The notes under the pieces are model-generated. The model searched no databases. It saw only the letters and a program-made list of their open reading frames with translations, and was not told the DNA's origin. A program made the translations under genes and the position numbers. This document shows positions 45,127-60,400 of a DNA stretch of 64,000 nt, piece after piece; positions within the stretch are counted from its first letter, which is position 1; the number at the start of each line of letters is the position of its first letter. This DNA comes from Oxalobacter sp. OttesenSCG-928-P03 (GTDB lineage: Bacteria; Pseudomonadota; Gammaproteobacteria; Burkholderiales; Burkholderiaceae_D). The stretch is taken from contig JAJDFZ010000003.1 of the NCBI GenBank assembly GCA_030269625.1, forward strand, positions 1 through 64,000, read 5' to 3'.

Positions 45127-45876
45127 ATGGATTGGTGGACAGAATTTTTTAATAATCCTGCCAGTCAGTGGGTCTGTATTGCGATCAGTCTGCTGATCAT
45201 GGTGGCTTACGAGATCTTTCTGGTTTTCGTGGGCAATGCGGCGCCTTACCGGATTGCACAGCGGACTCACGCGCGGATGCGGGCAACCTGGGTTCGCAAG
45301 ATCATGGCGCGTCCTGGCACAGAGGTTGTTATTGTCCAGACCTTGCGCAATGCGCTGATGGCGGCCAGCTTCATGGCTTCCACATCCATGCTGGCATTGA
45401 TCGGCATGCTGACCTTGAGCGGGTTGGGAGATACGTCCGGACACTGGAATCTGGCTTCGCTGTCGGATCTGACCACCAGGCTGATCGAGATGAAGCTGGT
45501 TTTGCTGGCACTGGTGTTTTTTGCTTCTTTTTTCTTCAATACCATGGCGGTGCGTTTTTATACGCATGCGGGTTACATGATTTCGATCGGTGTCGGCACA
45601 GATGATCCCTGGCGCCGCTCCGTTGCCATTGCCTACCTGAACCGGGCCGGCTTCCAGTACAGTATTGGTGTCAGGGCCTTTTTCTTTTGCTTTCCCGTTA
45701 TGGTCAGCCTGTTCAATACCTGGCTGATGATGCCAACGACGGTTTTTCTTGTCTTTTTGCTTTATCAGTTTGACCGGATTCCTTTTGTCAGGCCTGACGC
45801 CAGGATTGATGTGAATCCCGTGGCGCATCGGGGAGAAAAGCAGGAGGCGGATTCAACGGAAGGTCTTGACGGATGA
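45127..45876 (+). CDS. DUF599 family membrane protein
   Basis: RTHARMRATWVRKIMARPGTEVVIVQTLRNALMAASFMASTSMLALIGML typical of DUF599. Confidence 0.85.
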   Translation: MDWWTEFFNNPASQWVCIAISLLIMVAYEIFLVFVGNAAPYRIAQRTHARMRATWVRKIMARPGTEVVIVQTLRNALMAASFMASTSMLALIGMLTLSGLGDTSGHWNLASLSDLTTRLIEMKLVLLALVFFASFFFNTMAVRFYTHAGYMISIGVGTDDPWRRSVAIAYLNRAGFQYSIGVRAFFFCFPVMVSLFNTWLMMPTTVFLVFLLYQFDRIPFVRPDARIDVNPVAHRGEKQEADSTEGLDG

Positions 45877-47345
45877 TGTGCCCAAAAGAATCGAGGCGCT
45901 GCCTGAGAAATTTTCTGCTGTGTTGCCTGCTGCCGTTCCTGCATATCCTGCTTTTGCCCGTGAACGGGTGGTCACAGGAAAAGCCGTTTCTGCCCGATCC
46001 GGTCATGCAGGAGTTGAAGAAAGCAAAGGTGCCTGTTGAGGCGGTTGGTATGTATGTGCAGCCGCTTTCTCAATCGGGCAAGCCAAGGATTTCCGGTATC
46101 CGTCTCAACGAAGGTACGCCTTATGTGCCGGCATCCACGATGAAGGTGCTGACGACCTACTCCGCTCTGGAAATACTGGGACCCGATTATCACTGGAAGA
46201 CGGCGGTCTATTCAAAAGGTGTGCAGGATGGAGAGGTGCTTGATGGCGACCTGATTTTCAGGGGAAGCGGTGATCCGAAATTCAACCTGGAAAAATTCTG
46301 GCTCCTTTTGCGCCAGATCCGTTCAAAAGGGATTCGTGAAATACGCGGTGACCTGATATTGGATCGCAGCGCATTTGAGCCGCGGCATTTTGATCCGGCA
46401 GCATTTGATAACGATCCTTTCCGGCCTTATAACGCGGGGCCTGATGCGCTGCTTTTGAACCACAAGGTCCTGGAGGTAATGTTCAGGCCCAATGGACTGG
46501 ACGGGACAGTTGAGGTACAGCTTTCCCCCGAACTGGAGGGCGTCACCATTACGCCGCCTGCCTTGAAAGATGTGGGGGAGTGCAATGGCTGGCAAAAAGA
46601 AATCAGCCTTGCTTTTTCTGAGAAAGATGCCTTGTTTGAGGGACAGTACCCGCTTTCCTGTGGTGAGCAGACCTGGCTTGTCTATCCTTATTCCATGAAT
46701 GATTCCGCTTTTTTCAGGGCGGTGTTTACCCGCTTGTGGAAAGAGCTGGGCGGGACGTTTGCCGGGGAAGTCAGGGAGGGCGCGGTCCCCCAGGATGCCA
46801 TGCTGCTGGCGGAGTGGTCGTCTCCTCCCCTGAGCGAAGTGATCCGCGATGTGAATAAATACAGCAATAATGTGATGGCCCGTCATGTGCTGATGGCTGT
46901 CGGCACAAAATCTTCCAGTGAGCCGGCGAGCCCGGAGCAGGGTGCTTTTGCGGTCCGCTCATTTCTGGCTGCCAAGGGCATTTCATTAAACGGCCTGCAA
47001 ATTGAAAACGGTTCAGGACTTTCGCGTATTGAGCGGATTTCACCTCAGACCATGGGCGATATTCTTGTTGCGGCATATCAGTCTGCCGTGATGCCGGAAT
47101 TGCTGGCGTCTTTGCCGATCGCCGGGCGGGATGGAACGTTGTGGCGAAGCATGCGGCAGACAAGTGTTGCCGGCAAAGCACATCTGAAAACCGGGGCAAT
47201 CCAGGATGTGCGGGCTATAGCGGGTTATGTGCTGGCTGTTTCAGGCGAACGGTATGCAGTCGTGTTGATGGTCAATCACCCTAATGCCGCATCGGCCATC
47301 AAGGCAAGGGATGCATTGCTGGTGTGGATTCATGATAATGGCTGA
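45873..47345 (+). CDS. dacB: D-alanyl-D-alanine carboxypeptidase/endopeptidase (PBP4)
   Basis: PASTMKVLTTYSALEILG (SxxK), KYSNNVMARHVLMAVG (SxN), AHLKTGAIQDVRAIAGYV (KTG). Confidence 0.94.
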   Translation: MMCPKESRRCLRNFLLCCLLPFLHILLLPVNGWSQEKPFLPDPVMQELKKAKVPVEAVGMYVQPLSQSGKPRISGIRLNEGTPYVPASTMKVLTTYSALEILGPDYHWKTAVYSKGVQDGEVLDGDLIFRGSGDPKFNLEKFWLLLRQIRSKGIREIRGDLILDRSAFEPRHFDPAAFDNDPFRPYNAGPDALLLNHKVLEVMFRPNGLDGTVEVQLSPELEGVTITPPALKDVGECNGWQKEISLAFSEKDALFEGQYPLSCGEQTWLVYPYSMNDSAFFRAVFTRLWKELGGTFAGEVREGAVPQDAMLLAEWSSPPLSEVIRDVNKYSNNVMARHVLMAVGTKSSSEPASPEQGAFAVRSFLAAKGISLNGLQIENGSGLSRIERISPQTMGDILVAAYQSAVMPELLASLPIAGRDGTLWRSMRQTSVAGKAHLKTGAIQDVRAIAGYVLAVSGERYAVVLMVNHPNAASAIKARDALLVWIHDNG

Positions 47346-47367
47346 TCAGCCGCATGAGCATATAAAA

Positions 47368-47481
47368 TCAGCCGAAATAGGCCTTGGCAAAGTAATAAAT
47401 ACCCATTATCAGGAAAAAAATCGCCAGTGCTCTTAAGGCCCTGGTGACAAAGGGTGCTTTGGGTTTTTCTTGGTTGGTCAT
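47368..47481 (-). CDS. Putative 37-aa single-TM small protein
   Basis: Read manually (below ORF-track length): MTNQEKPKAPFVTRALRALAIFFLIMGIYYFAKAYFG*, preceded by GAAGGAAAGTC (good Shine-Dalgarno). Confidence 0.55.
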   Translation of the reverse strand: MTNQEKPKAPFVTRALRALAIFFLIMGIYYFAKAYFG

Positions 47482-47616
47482 GACTTTCCTTCTGTTTTCG
47501 TACCGGCTTTCTTTCAAAAAAGCGGCAGACTTTTCTTTTGGTGACTGGGAGCACCTTTTTCGTGTGCTGCCAAGGCCGCTATGATAACCCGGGTAGCGTC
47601 GCGGATGAAGAAGCAG

Positions 47617-47660
47617 CTTATATATATGTACGGCAGTTTGTCCTGCCTTATATATATGTA
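47617..47660 (+). repeat. 14-bp direct repeat CTTATATATATGTA, two copies 30 bp apart
   Basis: Copies at 47617-47630 and 47647-47660, identical. Confidence 0.9.
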
Positions 47661-47804
47661 ATGATATGCAAAGGCAGGAACGAGGTGCTTTTGGCTTGTG
47701 TTGCCGTGCCGGATCGATACAGTCCTTTTCCCCTGTTTTCAGCCCGCTTTTTTTGGCGGCAAAAAATTATTTTTCAAATAAATGGCGGAATTGCATTTTG
47801 GGCG

Positions 47805-47834
47805 TTGACATGCCGATAAATCTTGCTGCATAAT
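47805..47834 (+). promoter_or_regulatory. Sigma70-type promoter of the tRNA-Tyr/Gly/Thr-tuf operon
   Basis: TTGACA-N18-CATAAT just upstream of the tRNA-Tyr gene. Confidence 0.7.
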
Positions 47835-47848
47835 TTGGGGTTCCTTGC

Positions 47849-47934
47849 GGAGGGGTGGCCGAGTGGTTAAAGGCAGCAGACTGTAAATCTGCCCTCTTAC
47901 GAGTACGCTGGTTCGAATCCAGCCCCCTCCACCA
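47849..47934 (+). tRNA. tRNA-Tyr (GTA)
   Basis: GGAGGGGTGGCCGAG...CTGTAAATCTG...long variable arm...GGTTCGAATCC...CCCTCCACCA. Confidence 0.97.
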
Positions 47935-47975
47935 CAAGAATGCACAATCAGGTTGTGACTGTAGTGGAAGATCAG

Positions 47976-48049
47976 GCGGGTGTAGCTCAATGGTAGAGCC
48001 GAAGCCTTCCAAGCTTAAGATGAGGGTTCGATTCCCTTCGCCCGCTCCA
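47976..48049 (+). tRNA. tRNA-Gly (TCC)
   Basis: GCGGGTGTAGCTCAATGGTAGAGC...CTTCCAA...GGTTCGATTCC...CCCGCTCCA. Confidence 0.97.
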
Positions 48050-48082
48050 GTTTGGCCGTGCGGATACTGGCAAGGCGGCAGT

Positions 48083-48157
<75 letters not shown>

Positions 48158-48237
48158 TTTATTTTTTTGAATAACGCAGCAGGTACAGGGAAGGCCGGGC
48201 GATGCCCGATTTCCGATTTATTCGTTAGGAGTCAATA

Positions 48238-49428
48238 ATGGCAAAGAGCAAATTTGAGCGGACGAAGCCGCACGTGAACGTAGGGACAATTGGTCACGTA
48301 GACCACGGCAAGACCACCCTGACTGCGGCGATAGCGACCGTATTATCGAGGAAATTCGGAGGCGAAGCCAAAGGCTACGACCAGATTGACGCGGCTCCCG
48401 AAGAAAAGGCGCGCGGCATCACCATCAACACCGCGCACGTGGAATACGAAACCGAAAACAGGCACTACGCCCACGTAGACTGCCCGGGCCACGCCGACTA
48501 CATCAAAAACATGATCACCGGTGCAGCCCAGATGGACGGTGCCATTCTCGTATGCTCTGCAGCAGACGGCCCGATGCCCCAGACCCGTGAGCACATCCTG
48601 CTCGCCCGTCAGGTAGGCGTTCCCTACATCATCGTCTACCTCAACAAATGCGACATGGTTGACGACAGCGAACTCCTCGAGCTCGTTGAAATGGAAGTCC
48701 GCGAACTCCTGTCCCGCTACGAATTTCCTGGTGATGACACCCCCATCATCAAAGGCTCCGCCAAAATGGCCCTCGAAGGCGACACAGGCGAGCTTGGCGA
48801 ACAATCCATCATGTCCCTGGCAGACGCCTTGGACACCTACATTCCCGAGCCTGAGCGCGCCATTGACGGTGCCTTCCTCATGCCTGTAGAAGACGTCTTC
48901 TCCATCTCCGGTCGCGGCACCGTCGTTACCGGCCGTGTAGAGCGCGGCATCATCAAAGTTGGCGAAGAAATCGAAATCGTAGGCATCAAAGAAACCGCCA
49001 AGACCACCTGCACCGGCGTTGAAATGTTCAGAAAACTGCTCGACCAGGGGCAGGCCGGCGACAACGTTGGCGTTCTGCTGCGTGGCACCAAGCGTGAAGA
49101 AGTCGAGCGTGGCCAGGTACTGGCGCGTCCTGGCTCCATCAAGCCGCACAGCCAGTTCATGGGAGAAATCTACGTACTGTCCAAAGACGAAGGCGGCCGT
49201 CATACCCCCTTCTTCAACAACTACCGTCCGCAGTTTTACTTCCGCACCACCGACGTGACTGGCTCAGTAGAGCTTCCGAAAGACAAGGAAATGGTCATGC
49301 CGGGCGACAACGTTTCGATCACCGTCAAGCTGATTTCGCCGATCGCGATGGAAGAAGGCCTGCGTTTTGCGATTCGTGAAGGTGGCAGAACCGTAGGTGC
49401 TGGCGTCGTCTCCAAAATTATTGAGTAA
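48238..49428 (+). CDS. tuf: Elongation factor Tu
   Basis: [32 protein letters not shown] ... complete EF-Tu. Confidence 0.99.
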   Translation: MAKSKFERTKPHVNVGTIGHVDHGKTTLTAAIATVLSRKFGGEAKGYDQIDAAPEEKARGITINTAHVEYETENRHYAHVDCPGHADYIKNMITGAAQMDGAILVCSAADGPMPQTREHILLARQVGVPYIIVYLNKCDMVDDSELLELVEMEVRELLSRYEFPGDDTPIIKGSAKMALEGDTGELGEQSIMSLADALDTYIPEPERAIDGAFLMPVEDVFSISGRGTVVTGRVERGIIKVGEEIEIVGIKETAKTTCTGVEMFRKLLDQGQAGDNVGVLLRGTKREEVERGQVLARPGSIKPHSQFMGEIYVLSKDEGGRHTPFFNNYRPQFYFRTTDVTGSVELPKDKEMVMPGDNVSITVKLISPIAMEEGLRFAIREGGRTVGAGVVSKIIE

Positions 49429-49468
49429 TCAGGAGCGTTGGTCATATTAAAACTGTTTCATACAGAGT

Positions 49469-49544
49469 AGGGGAGTAGTTCAATTGGTAGAGCGTCGGTC
49501 TCCAAAACCGAAAGTTGGGGGTTCGAGCCCCTCCTCCCCTGCCA
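49469..49544 (+). tRNA. tRNA-Trp (CCA)
   Basis: AGGGGAGTAGTTCAATTGGTAGAGCGTCGGTCTCCAAAACCGAAAGTTGGGGGTTCGAGCCCCTCCTCCCCTGCCA. Confidence 0.97.
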
Positions 49545-49574
49545 AAGGCTGTATGGGCTTAATGTTGAGTAGGT

Positions 49575-49958
49575 ATGTCAAACCATCCGGTGCAGATTGC
49601 AGGCGTCATGAACGATAAAATTAAAGTTGTCATTGCACTTGTGGCGTGTGCTGCAGGCATCGTTGGATATTATTTGTTTGCAAGCAAACCCACCCTGATG
49701 CGGGTTGGTGTTCTGGTGGCCGGCCTGGCTGTCGGAGCGGTTATTGCGTGGTTTTCTGAAACCGGGCGCAATTTCCTGGTTTTTGCACGCGAATCCGTTC
49801 GCGAAACAAGAAAGGTCGTCTGGCCCGAGCGCAAGGACGCGCTTCGTGTGACAGCGATTGTTTTTGGTTTTTCGATCATCATGGCATTGTTCCTTTTTGG
49901 AACGGACAAGGTGCTGGAAATGGTTTTGTACGACTTCATACTCGGCTGGAATAGATAA
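49575..49958 (+). CDS. secE: Preprotein translocase subunit SecE
   Basis: [56 protein letters not shown]. Confidence 0.96.
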   Translation: MSNHPVQIAGVMNDKIKVVIALVACAAGIVGYYLFASKPTLMRVGVLVAGLAVGAVIAWFSETGRNFLVFARESVRETRKVVWPERKDALRVTAIVFGFSIIMALFLFGTDKVLEMVLYDFILGWNR

Positions 49959-49960
49959 TA

Positions 49961-50560
49961 ATGAGCGAAAATAGCCAGGAAGATCTGAAAGCCGGTGCCG
50001 TTGCAGGTGCCGGCGATGCTGCTTCTGATAAAAAACGCTGGTATGTGGTGCATGCTTATTCCGGCATGGAAAAGAGTGTGCGCCGTTCGTTGCTTGAACG
50101 CATCGACCGTATGGGCATGAAAGACCAGTTTGGCGAAATACTGGTGCCAACAGAAGAGGTGGTCGAGGTCAAGGGCGGTCAGAAGTCGGTGACCGAGCGT
50201 CGTTTTTTCCCGGGATATATTCTCGTTGAGATGGAAATGACGGATGAAACCTGGCATCTGGTGAAAAATACGCCCAAGATCACGGGCTTTATCGGCGGCA
50301 AGTCCAACAGGCCGACGCCGATCCCGCAGCATGAAATCGACAAGCTGCTCCAGCAGATGCAGGAGGGTGTCGACAAGCCGCGGCCCAAAATCTCGTATGA
50401 GGTGGGTGAGCTGGTCCGGATCAAGGAAGGTCCTTTTGCGGACTTCAACGGTAACGTGGAAGAAGTGAATTACGAAAAATCACGTTTGCGGGTCCTGGTA
50501 ACCATTTTCGGCCGTTCCACCCCGGTTGAGCTCGAGTTCGGGCAGGTGGAAAAAGTATAA
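49961..50560 (+). CDS. nusG: Transcription termination/antitermination protein NusG
   Basis: [24 protein letters not shown]...; [52 protein letters not shown]. Confidence 0.98.
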   Translation: MSENSQEDLKAGAVAGAGDAASDKKRWYVVHAYSGMEKSVRRSLLERIDRMGMKDQFGEILVPTEEVVEVKGGQKSVTERRFFPGYILVEMEMTDETWHLVKNTPKITGFIGGKSNRPTPIPQHEIDKLLQQMQEGVDKPRPKISYEVGELVRIKEGPFADFNGNVEEVNYEKSRLRVLVTIFGRSTPVELEFGQVEKV

Positions 50561-50673
50561 GGTTTTCATGGCGCTGGTCCGGCGCGCCGCGGCCTGGAAA
50601 CAGGTTGTGAAGTCCGGCAAGAGGAGCCTGTTTTTTGGGCAGGCGTTATGACTCATGACAATTAGGAAATAAA

Positions 50674-51105
50674 ATGGCTAAGAAAATTGCCGGTTATATC
50701 AAGCTGCAGGTGCCAGCTGGTAAAGCCAATCCCTCTCCCCCAATCGGCCCGGCTCTGGGTCAGCGTGGTCTGAATATCATGGAATTCTGCAAAGCCTTCA
50801 ATGCGCAGACCCAGAATTTTGAAGCAGGCATGCCCATTCCGGTTGTGATTACCGCTTATGCTGATAAGTCTTTCTCCTTTGTGATGAAGACCCCCCCGGC
50901 AACCTTCCTGATCAAGAAGGCCGCCGGCATTGAAAAAGGTTCACAAAGGCCGAATACCGACAAGGTCGGTTCTATCACCCGTGCGCAGATTGAAGAAATC
51001 GCCAAGACCAAAGAGCCTGACCTGACGGCTGCTGATCTTGAAGCGGCTGTCCGCACGATTGCCGGTTCTGCGAAATCCATGGGTATCACAGTGGAGGGCA
51101 TGTAA
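50674..51105 (+). CDS. rplK: 50S ribosomal protein L11
   Basis: [46 protein letters not shown]. Confidence 0.99.
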   Translation: MAKKIAGYIKLQVPAGKANPSPPIGPALGQRGLNIMEFCKAFNAQTQNFEAGMPIPVVITAYADKSFSFVMKTPPATFLIKKAAGIEKGSQRPNTDKVGSITRAQIEEIAKTKEPDLTAADLEAAVRTIAGSAKSMGITVEGM

Positions 51106-51800
51106 TGGCTAAAGTATCGAAAAGAGTACGCGCATTCAAGGAAAAAGTGGATCGCAGCAAGCTGTATCCGGTTGATGAAGCGCTTTCACTGCTGAAAGAA
51201 TTTGCGACTGCCAAGTTTAACGAATCCATCGATATTGCGGTTCAGCTTGGCGTTGACCCGAGAAAATCCGACCAGGTTGTTCGCGGTTCGGTTGTTCTGC
51301 CTGCCGGGACCGGCAAGGATGTCCGTGTCGCTGTTTTTGCCACGGGCGAAAAGGCGGATCAGGCTAAAGAGGCCGGTGCGGATATCGTCGGTATGGAAGA
51401 TCTGGCAGACAGGATCAAGGCGGGCGACATGCCTTTTGACATCGTTATTGCTACGCCGGATACGATGCGGATTGTCGGTACGCTTGGTCAGATTCTCGGC
51501 CCGCGCGGCATGATGCCAAATCCGCGTGTGGGTACGGTAACGCCGGATGTTGCTGTTGCCGTGAAAAATGCGAAGGCAGGCCAGATCCAGTACAGAACGG
51601 ATCGCAACGGTATCATTCATGCCACCGTTGGACGCCGTTCTTTCTCTGATGCAGACCTGAAGTCAAACATCAATGCGCTCATTGATGCCTTGATCAAGGT
51701 GAAGCCGACCAGCAGTAAAGGTGCCTATATCCGGAAGATTTCGCTTTCATCGACCATGGGTGCCGGTGTGCGAATCGACCAGACGACACTTTCTGCCTGA
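51105..51800 (+). CDS. rplA: 50S ribosomal protein L1
   Basis: [27 protein letters not shown]...; [20 protein letters not shown]. Confidence 0.99.
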   Translation: MAKVSKRVRAFKEKVDRSKLYPVDEALSLLKEFATAKFNESIDIAVQLGVDPRKSDQVVRGSVVLPAGTGKDVRVAVFATGEKADQAKEAGADIVGMEDLADRIKAGDMPFDIVIATPDTMRIVGTLGQILGPRGMMPNPRVGTVTPDVAVAVKNAKAGQIQYRTDRNGIIHATVGRRSFSDADLKSNINALIDALIKVKPTSSKGAYIRKISLSSTMGAGVRIDQTTLSA

Positions 51801-51816
51801 CAGAAAAGAATAAAGT

Positions 51817-52102
51817 CCCTGTCTGCTTAATGCGGGCAGGGCATGACTTTGGGCCGGACCGGTGTTGTTGAGCCGGTTTGGACAGTCAAAGACCGTTGGG
51901 CTGAAAACAGGATTTTCTGTTTTTGGTTAAACCGGAAGAGGGTTTTCCGGCCCAGCGCAGATGGTGAACCCAAAACAGGTTTTGCAGTTTCAGGCGGAAA
52001 TGCCGGCAGTAAACTCCTAACTTTGGACACCGTGTATTAAACCGGTGTGAGAGGCGCCTGTTTTTGAAGCAGGGACTTGAGCACTATTTTTGGAGGTTGA
52101 CC
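51817..52102 (+). promoter_or_regulatory. Candidate L10 (rplJL) leader: structured 5'UTR between rplA and rplJ
   Basis: About 300 nt noncoding with hairpins, e.g. CCCTGTCTGC-ttaat-GCGGGCAGGG (51817-51841), AAAACAG-gatttt-CTGTTTT, CCGGAA-gaggg-TTTTCCGG, directly upstream of rplJ. Confidence 0.5.
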
Positions 52103-52594
52103 GTGGGTCTCAATCTGAATGACAAAAAGGCCGTTGTTTCGGAAGTCAGCGCGAAGCTGGCTGAATCGCAAACACTTGTACTGGCCGAGTATCGTGGTAT
52201 CCAGGTTGGTGACATGACGCAACTGCGCGTAAAGGCGCGCGAGCAGGGTGTTTATCTTCGTGTTCTGAAGAATACGCTTGCCCGTCGTGCTGTGGAAGGA
52301 ACGGTATTTTCCGATCTCGCTTCCGATATGACAGGACCGCTGATTTATTCCATGTCCACAGATGCCGTTGCTGCGGCAAAAGTCCTGCAGGACTTTGCCA
52401 GAACCAACGACAAGCTTGTCATTAAAAGCGGCAGTTATGCAGGAAAGCAACTCGACAAGGCCGGCGTTATCGAACTGGCCAGTATTCCAAGTCGGGAAGT
52501 TCTGCTGTCACAGCTTATGGGGGTTATGCAGGCGCCTGTTGCGAGCTTTGCTCGTGCACTGGCAGCGCTGGCAGAACAGAAAGAGTCAGCCTGA
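52103..52594 (+). CDS. rplJ: 50S ribosomal protein L10 (GTG start)
   Basis: GTG at 52103: [63 protein letters not shown]. Confidence 0.97.
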   Translation: MGLNLNDKKAVVSEVSAKLAESQTLVLAEYRGIQVGDMTQLRVKAREQGVYLRVLKNTLARRAVEGTVFSDLASDMTGPLIYSMSTDAVAAAKVLQDFARTNDKLVIKSGSYAGKQLDKAGVIELASIPSREVLLSQLMGVMQAPVASFARALAALAEQKESA

Positions 52595-52686
52595 TCGGCT
52601 GCTTGTTTCTTGTGAAATATCAGGGACTTACCTTATAAGTGCGTCAAAACCAACAATAAGTTAATGTATTATTTTAGGAGTTTCAA

Positions 52687-53070
52687 ATGGCAATGAGTAA
52701 AGAGGACATTCTGGAAGCCGTAGGCGCCATGTCCGTTATGGAACTGAACGAGCTGGTTAAAGCTTTTGAAGAAAAATTTGGTGTGTCCGCTGCTGCCATG
52801 GCAGTGGCCGGTCCTGCAGGCGGAGCGGCAGGCGGAGCGGCAGCTGCCGGTGAAGAGCAAACCGAATTCACCATTCTCCTGGCTGATTTTGGTGCCAACA
52901 AGGTTGGCGTCATCAAGGCGGTTCGCGAAATTACCGGCCTGGGCCTCAAGGAAGCCAAGGATATGGTCGATGCAGCACCGAAGCCAGTCAAGGAAGGTGT
53001 TTCCAAGGCAGAAGCCGAAGAAGCCAAGAAAAAACTGGAAGAAGCTGGCGCAAAAGTCGAAATCAAGTAA
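52687..53070 (+). CDS. rplL: 50S ribosomal protein L7/L12
   Basis: [46 protein letters not shown]...[27 protein letters not shown]. Confidence 0.99.
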   Translation: MAMSKEDILEAVGAMSVMELNELVKAFEEKFGVSAAAMAVAGPAGGAAGGAAAAGEEQTEFTILLADFGANKVGVIKAVREITGLGLKEAKDMVDAAPKPVKEGVSKAEAEEAKKKLEEAGAKVEIK

Positions 53071-53100
53071 TTTTTGCAAATTCTTACAATTTGGCAGTAG

Positions 53101-53143
53101 CAGAGTCATGGCTGAATCACTTATAATGAGTGGTTCAGCTCTG
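53101..53143 (+). promoter_or_regulatory. Hairpin in the rplL-rpoB intercistronic region (candidate attenuator/processing site)
   Basis: GCTGAATCACT-tataatg-AGTGGTTCAGC (53111-53139), one G-U pair, extendable by CAGA/TCTG; no strong T tract. Confidence 0.65.
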
Positions 53144-53309
53144 GCTCCTTTATGCATTTCATGGTCAAAAATTCCGGATTTCGTGGGGTTGTGGCCTTGT
53201 TTACTGAAATGGCTTTAGAGGATTGAGGCTTGAGTTTTCCGGTTCAATCGACGTTGTAATTGATACTGAAACCTGAATTTTCCATCCTTCAGCCACTCAC
53301 GGAGTGTCC

Positions 53310-57416
<4,107 letters not shown>

Positions 57417-57423
57417 TGTAAGG

Positions 57424-57457
57424 CCGTCAGGATGTCAGCATGATGGCATCCTGACGG
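57424..57457 (+). repeat. Perfect 11-bp inverted repeat between rpoB and rpoC
   Basis: CCGTCAGGATG-tcagcatgatgg-CATCCTGACGG. Confidence 0.9.
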
Positions 57458-57482
57458 TTTACTCACCCTACCGGAGTGAAAT

Positions 57483-60400
57483 ATGAAAGCACTGCTCGAT
57501 CTATTCAAGCAAGTTCAACAGGATGAACAATTCGACGCGATCAAGATTGGCCTGGCGTCGCCGGAAAAAATCCGGTCCTGGTCATATGGCGAGGTTAAAA
57601 AGCCCGAGACGATCAATTACCGTACATTCAAGCCCGAGCGCGATGGTTTGTTCTGCGCCAAGATTTTTGGCCCGATCAAGGATTATGAGTGTCTTTGCAG
57701 CAAGTACAAAAGACTGAAGCACCGTGGCGTTATCTGTGAAAAATGCGGGGTTGAGGTCACTCTGGCCAAAGTGCGCCGCGAGCGTATGGGCCACATTGAG
57801 CTGGCATCCCCTGCTGCACATATCTGGTTTCTGAAATCGTTGCCGTCCCGTCTGGGGATGGTGCTTGACATGACGTTGCGCGATATTGAGCGTGTCCTCT
57901 ATTTCGAGGCTTATGTTGTGACTGATCCGGGCATGACGCCGCTGCGCAAGGGACAGATCATGTCCGAGGATGATTATGCGGCCCGTTATGAAGAATACGG
58001 CGATGACTTTTCCGCCATGATGGGTGCCGAAGGGATTCGTGAGCTTTTGCGTTCCATTGATATCAACCGTGAAGCGGAACAGTTGCGTGGTGAGCTGCGC
58101 GATTCCCGCTCGGAAGCCAAGATCAAGAAATACGCAAAAAGGCTGAAAGTGCTGGAAGCATTCCAGCGTTCCGGCATCAAGCCGGAATGGATGATCATGG
58201 AAGTGCTGCCGGTGCTGCCGCCGGAATTGCGTCCGCTGGTGCCGCTGGATGGCGGCCGCTTTGCGACCTCTGATCTGAACGATCTGTATCGCCGCGTCAT
58301 CAACCGTAATAATCGCCTGAAACGCCTGCTGGAACTGCGTGCGCCGGAAATCATCACGCGCAACGAAAAACGCATGCTGCAGGAAGCCGTTGATTCACTG
58401 CTGGACAACGGTCGTCGCGGCAAGGCCATGACCGGCGCCAACAAGCGCCCGCTGAAATCCCTGGCTGAAATGATCAAAGGCAAAGGCGGCCGTTTCCGTC
58501 AGAATCTGCTGGGCAAGCGCGTCGACTATTCCGGCCGCTCCGTTATCGTTGTCGGTCCCCAGCTGAAGCTGCACCAGTGCGGTCTGCCGAAGCTGATGGC
58601 GCTGGAACTCTTCAAGCCGTTTATTTTCAACAAGCTGGAACTGATGGGGCTGGCTACGACAATCAAGGCCGCCAAGCGCCTGGTTGACATGCAGGAAGGT
58701 ATCGTCTGGGATATCCTGGAAGAGGTTATTCGCGAACATCCGGTCATGCTGAATCGTGCGCCAACGCTGCACAGGCTGGGTATCCAGGCGTTTGAGCCGG
58801 TCCTGATTGAAGGCAAGGCCATCCAGTTGCATCCGCTGGTCTGCGCCGCATTCAATGCGGACTTTGACGGTGACCAGATGGCGGTTCACGTTCCGCTGTC
58901 CATCGAGGCACAGCTGGAAGCCCGTGCACTGATGCTGGCCTCCAACAATATTCTGTTCCCCTCCAATGGTGAGCCGTCCATTGTTCCGTCCCAGGATATC
59001 GTTTTGGGCCTCTACTATGCGACCCGCGAAAAGATCAATGGCAAAGGCGAAGGCCTGATGTTTGCCGATGTTTCCGAGGTCCTGCGTGCCTATGACAATA
59101 AGGAAGTGGAGCTGACCAGCCGGATTACGGTTCGTATTCCCGAACTGCAGAAGGATCACGAAACGGGCGAAATGGTCAAACGCGAAGTCCGTTATGAAAC
59201 CACGGTTGGCCGTGCCATGCTCTCCGAAATTCTGCCGGAAGGCCTGTCCTATACCCTGCTCAATACCACGCTGAAGAAGAAGGAAATTTCCAGGCTGATC
59301 AATGCGTCTTTCCGTCGTTGTGGTTTGAGGGAAACCGTTATTTTCGCCGACCGCCTGATGCAGTCAGGCTTCAGGCTGGCAACCCGTGCCGGTATTTCCA
59401 TCTCGATTGATGACATGCTGGTGCCGCAAGTGAAGACCGACCTGATTGCCGCTGCAGAGCAGGAGGTCAAACAGATCGAGCAGCAGTATTCATCCGGTCT
59501 GGTAACAGCTGGCGAACGCTATAACAAGGTTGTCGATATCTGGGGTAAAACCGGTGATGATGTTGGTAAGGCCATGATGGATCAACTGAAAGTCGAGGAA
59601 GTCGTCAAGCGTGACGGTTCGATCACGACGCAGGAATCCTTCAATTCCATTTACATGATGGCAGACTCCGGCGCGCGCGGCTCAGCTGCGCAGATCAGGC
59701 AGCTGGCCGGTATGCGCGGCCTGATGGCCAAGCCGGATGGTTCCATTATCGAAACACCGATTACCGCGAATTTCCGTGAAGGCCTGAATGTACTGCAGTA
59801 CTTCATTTCCACGCACGGCGCCCGCAAGGGATTGGCCGATACCGCGCTGAAAACCGCCAATTCGGGTTATCTCACCCGCCGTCTGGTTGACGTGACGCAG
59901 GACCTGGTTGTGATCGAAGACGATTGCGGCACGACCAATGGCGCTGTCATGAAAGCCCTGATCGAGGGTGGTGAAGTGATTGAGGCGCTGAGCGACCGTA
60001 TTTTGGGCCGTGTTGCCGCTAATGATGTCATCAACCCCGAAACGCAGGAAACCCTGTATGAAGCCGGCACCCTCTTGAATGAGGATATGGTCGAGGAAAT
60101 CGCCCGTCTTGGCGTGGATGAAGTCAAGGTGCGCACGCCTCTGACCTGCGAAACCCGTTACGGCATGTGTGCCAAGTGCTATGGCCGCGATCTGGGCCGT
60201 GGCGCGCTCGTTAATGTTGGTGAGGCTGTTGGTGTGATTGCGGCGCAATCCATCGGCGAGCCGGGAACCCAGCTCACCATGCGGACGTTCCACATTGGTG
60301 GCGCGGCATCCCGTTCTGCTGTGGCATCCAACGTTGAGGCGCGTTCAAACGGTACCATTCATTTCACGTCAGCCATGCGCTATGTGACCAATGAGAAGGG

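Noticed and set aside
47538-47819. 93-aa ORF across the AT direct repeats and tRNA promoter
   Set aside because: Overlaps the promoter; no domain; more likely noncoding.
48343-49203. 286-aa ORF antisense to tuf
   Set aside because: Antisense shadow of tuf resulting from its C-rich third positions.
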